Source: Vreelandella olivaria
GTDB lineage: Bacteria > Pseudomonadota > Gammaproteobacteria > Pseudomonadales > Halomonadaceae
Direction: 5' to 3'
NCBI GenBank assembly: GCA_004295565.1
Contig: AP019416.1
Location: 1,674,001 to 1,738,000, forward strand
Length of the DNA: 64,000 nt
A program made the translations under genes and the position numbers. Each line of letters starts with the position of its first letter. Position 1 is the first letter of the stretch. Positions 62,369 through 64,000 of this stretch are shown here, piece after piece. The notes beneath the pieces are model-generated. The model did not search any database, was not told where the DNA came from, and saw only the letters and a list, made by a program, of their open reading frames with translations.

Positions 62369-63505
62369 ATGCGTCAAGGGTGGTCGATAAGAGCTGGATG
62401 GTTAATGGTAGCGATTGCCATTTTAGTGGCGGGGATACTCACCACCGTAGCTTCCCATGAACCGTTCGAGTCCAAGCTGGTGCGCCTGGAGGCTCAGCGG
62501 GCGCTGCCCACGCTAGAGGCATCCCTTGAGCAGGCATCGCCAGAGCTCAACGCGCTTTTTTCTAAGTTACGCCGACGATCAGGCGCTGTGGATGAGCGCT
62601 TCTTTGGCGATTTTGCGCCACGGCGATAGGGCTCGCGATGTACTGGTGGAGTACGGCTTACTGCCCGATTTTCAGCGGGTGTTAGTGCGCTATGGGGCCG
62701 ACGCCATACTGCCTATCAGCTACTTTCGCAGCCACAATGTAGCGACGCTAAGAGCGCAGCACTGGTTGGCGAGCGCTACCAGCAGCTTAGCCGCTGGTGG
62801 AGCGATGAGGAGGGCGGCGCGGATTCAGCGTTCACCCCTTACCGTCGCGGCCAGATGGGCATTGCGCTGCTGGATGCCAGTGGCCACGCACTTCTTAACC
62901 AGTTTGTGGTCAGTGAGCAAGGCGAGATTGAGTGGTTGCAGGGCGAGCGAGTCGTCGCAGGCGTCGGCGACTTCTTTACCAGCGGGCTACGCGATCTAGA
63001 AAGCCAATGGCGGCGGGGCGACGCCATTGGCGCTGCCGATTTAGGCTGGGCGGGTGTCGATCTACTGGTGATGGCCAGCACCGTTAAGGTGCTGCGGGCG
63101 GGCAGGGCTGCCCGAACTGCGCGGGCGGGGAGCGTTGAAGCCCAGGGCGCTCGCGCTGGCTTGGGCCAAGGCGTTGTTGCTACCAGCGGGCGTTTTGCGA
63201 CTCTGCCGCGTATGGCCAAGATTGCTGCAGTAGCGGGCACTGCCTATGTGGTGGTTCGCCATCCAAGCCTCGTCAGCGCACTCGGCGCCAACCTGTCGAA
63301 TTGGCTCGGTTGGCCGGTCTGGCTAGGCCAGTTTCTAATCTGGCTGGTGGTGCTGCTGCCGATGCTGATCATTGCCCGGTTTGTCTATCGCTGGCTACTT
63401 ACACCGCTACTGTGGCTGCTAGTGCGGTTGATGCGGGTATGTTTTAAAACGGCTAACCATGCGTTAGCCAAGCGTACTCCAAGGCAAGTCGACGAAACTA
63501 ACTAA
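62369..63505 (+). CDS. Membrane protein of unknown function
   Basis: About 379 residues; I do not recognise the family. An N-terminal helix (AGWLMVAIAILVAGILTTVA) is followed by a soluble, probably periplasmic, region of about 220 residues (LVEYGLLPDFQRVLVRYGADAILP, GQMGIALLDASGHALLNQFVV split). A glycine- and alanine-rich stretch (VKVLRAGRAARTARAGSVEAQGA split) leads to two or three C-terminal helices (WLGQFLIWLVVLLPMLIIARFVY split) and a basic tail. Frame breaks lie near 62567 and 62790. A strong GGGAGG site precedes the ATG. It stands between the toxin-antitoxin pair and a quinoprotein gene, with its own terminator. Confidence 0.7.
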
Positions 63506-63523
63506 GAAGATGAGATATAACAT

Positions 63524-63554
63524 AAACGGGGCGGCCTTAAGACCGCCCGTTTTG
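63524..63554. terminator. Bidirectional terminator
   Basis: AAACGGGGCGGCC (63524-63536) pairs imperfectly with GACCGCCCGTTT (63541-63552), with one bulged G and one mismatch, and A and T tracts on the two sides. It ends the membrane protein gene (plus) and the quinoprotein gene (minus). Confidence 0.75.
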
Positions 63555-63574
63555 CTATTGGTCAACCGCAGGCG

Positions 63575-64000
63575 TTATTCCGGCAGGGCATACACGGCAA
63601 CCTGATCACCTACCTGATCTTTCAGGATGCTGTTGCCACCGGAAACAAAGGCGACGTATTGGCGACCGTTGTACTCGTAGACAGCAGGGTTGGAGACGGA
63701 GGGGCTTCGGTCTGATCCGACCACAGCTCCTCACCGGTTTCCAGCGAGTAGGCACGCACCTTGGCATCCATGGAAGCGCCGATAAAGATGACGTTACCCG
63801 CGGTGACTGCCGGGCCACCGATGGTGGGTGAGCCCCAGCTCTCAGGCATAAAGAAGCCATACTGCTGGGATACGCCCATCGGACGACGCCATTTGATATC
63901 ACCTGTCGTCATGTCGAGGGCGACAAGCTCACCAAAGGGCGGTTCCCAGCAGGGCATACCTAGTCGATTGAGTGCCACCTCAAGGCGCATGCCGTAGGGC
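63575..64000 (-). CDS. Membrane-bound PQQ-dependent glucose dehydrogenase-type quinoprotein, C-terminal part
   Basis: The last 140 or so residues of a beta-propeller quinoprotein; the gene continues beyond the window. NRLGMPCWEPPFGELVALDMTTGDIKW (split), IGGPAVTAGNVIFIGASMDAKVRAYSLETGEELW (split) and a final VYEYNGRQYVAFVSGG-like W-motif blade match the C terminus of Gcd. A frame break near 63700 hides the end; the repaired stop is at 63575-63577. Such enzymes oxidise glucose or other sugars in the periplasm and pass electrons to ubiquinone. The exact substrate cannot be told from this part. Confidence 0.82.

Overview
The window looks like chromosomal DNA from a halophilic or marine gammaproteobacterium close to Halomonas (Halomonadaceae). 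The evidence is the moderately GC-rich codon use, a six-subunit Mrp Na+/H+ antiporter beside a bacterial voltage-gated sodium-channel homologue, TRAP transport, the tRNA cmo5U genes cmoA, cmoB and cmoM, and a long-type leuA. The genus is inferred from gene content, not measured. No rRNA, tRNA or CRISPR was seen.

The sequence itself has a fault. Well over 40 single-base frame breaks, mostly missing bases in short homopolymers, interrupt otherwise well-conserved genes, including the essential parE and parC. They look like sequencing or assembly errors, so broken genes are annotated across their full extent as one CDS.

Layout. 1-810 is the end of a mannitol dehydrogenase/fructuronate reductase gene. 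909-6772 is a D-amino-acid locus: an SSF symporter, RidA, a D-aminoacylase, an RpiR regulator and, divergently, a DSD1-family PLP enzyme. A 147-bp MITE sits at the ridA stop codon. 6811-16197 is a uronate locus: an IclR regulator, kduD, kduI, a TRAP transporter, a HAD phosphatase, a 2-hydroxyacid dehydrogenase, kdgK and a LacI regulator, with recognisable operators. 16298-18026 holds a PilZ protein with a degenerate HD-GYP domain and a small partner. 18390-28645 holds an amidase, cmoM, rsmC, a SIMPL protein, greB, a TPR protein, nudF-DUF1249-cpdA and cysDN.

28715-32090 is a tungstate ABC importer with a divergent one-component regulator. 32197-38299 holds a DJ-1/PfpI protein, an App1-type phosphatase, a zinc protease, cmoAB and pgi. 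38590-45836 holds parE, a chemoreceptor, parC and serB. 45885-52814 is the mrpAB-C-D-E-F-G operon with the divergent ion channel, and leuA follows. 54592-61315 is a complete Wadjet (JetABCD/MksFEBG) anti-plasmid condensin system, convergent with and touching a RES/Xre-type toxin-antitoxin pair (61312-62172). An unrecognised membrane protein and the end of a membrane glucose dehydrogenase-type quinoprotein close the window.

The genes form working groups. N-acyl-D-amino acid uptake, deacylation and imine clean-up make one. Uronate import and conversion to 2-keto-3-deoxygluconate-6-phosphate make another. The others are sodium cycling by channel plus Mrp, tungstate supply, wobble-uridine modification, and a small defence block (Wadjet plus RES toxin).
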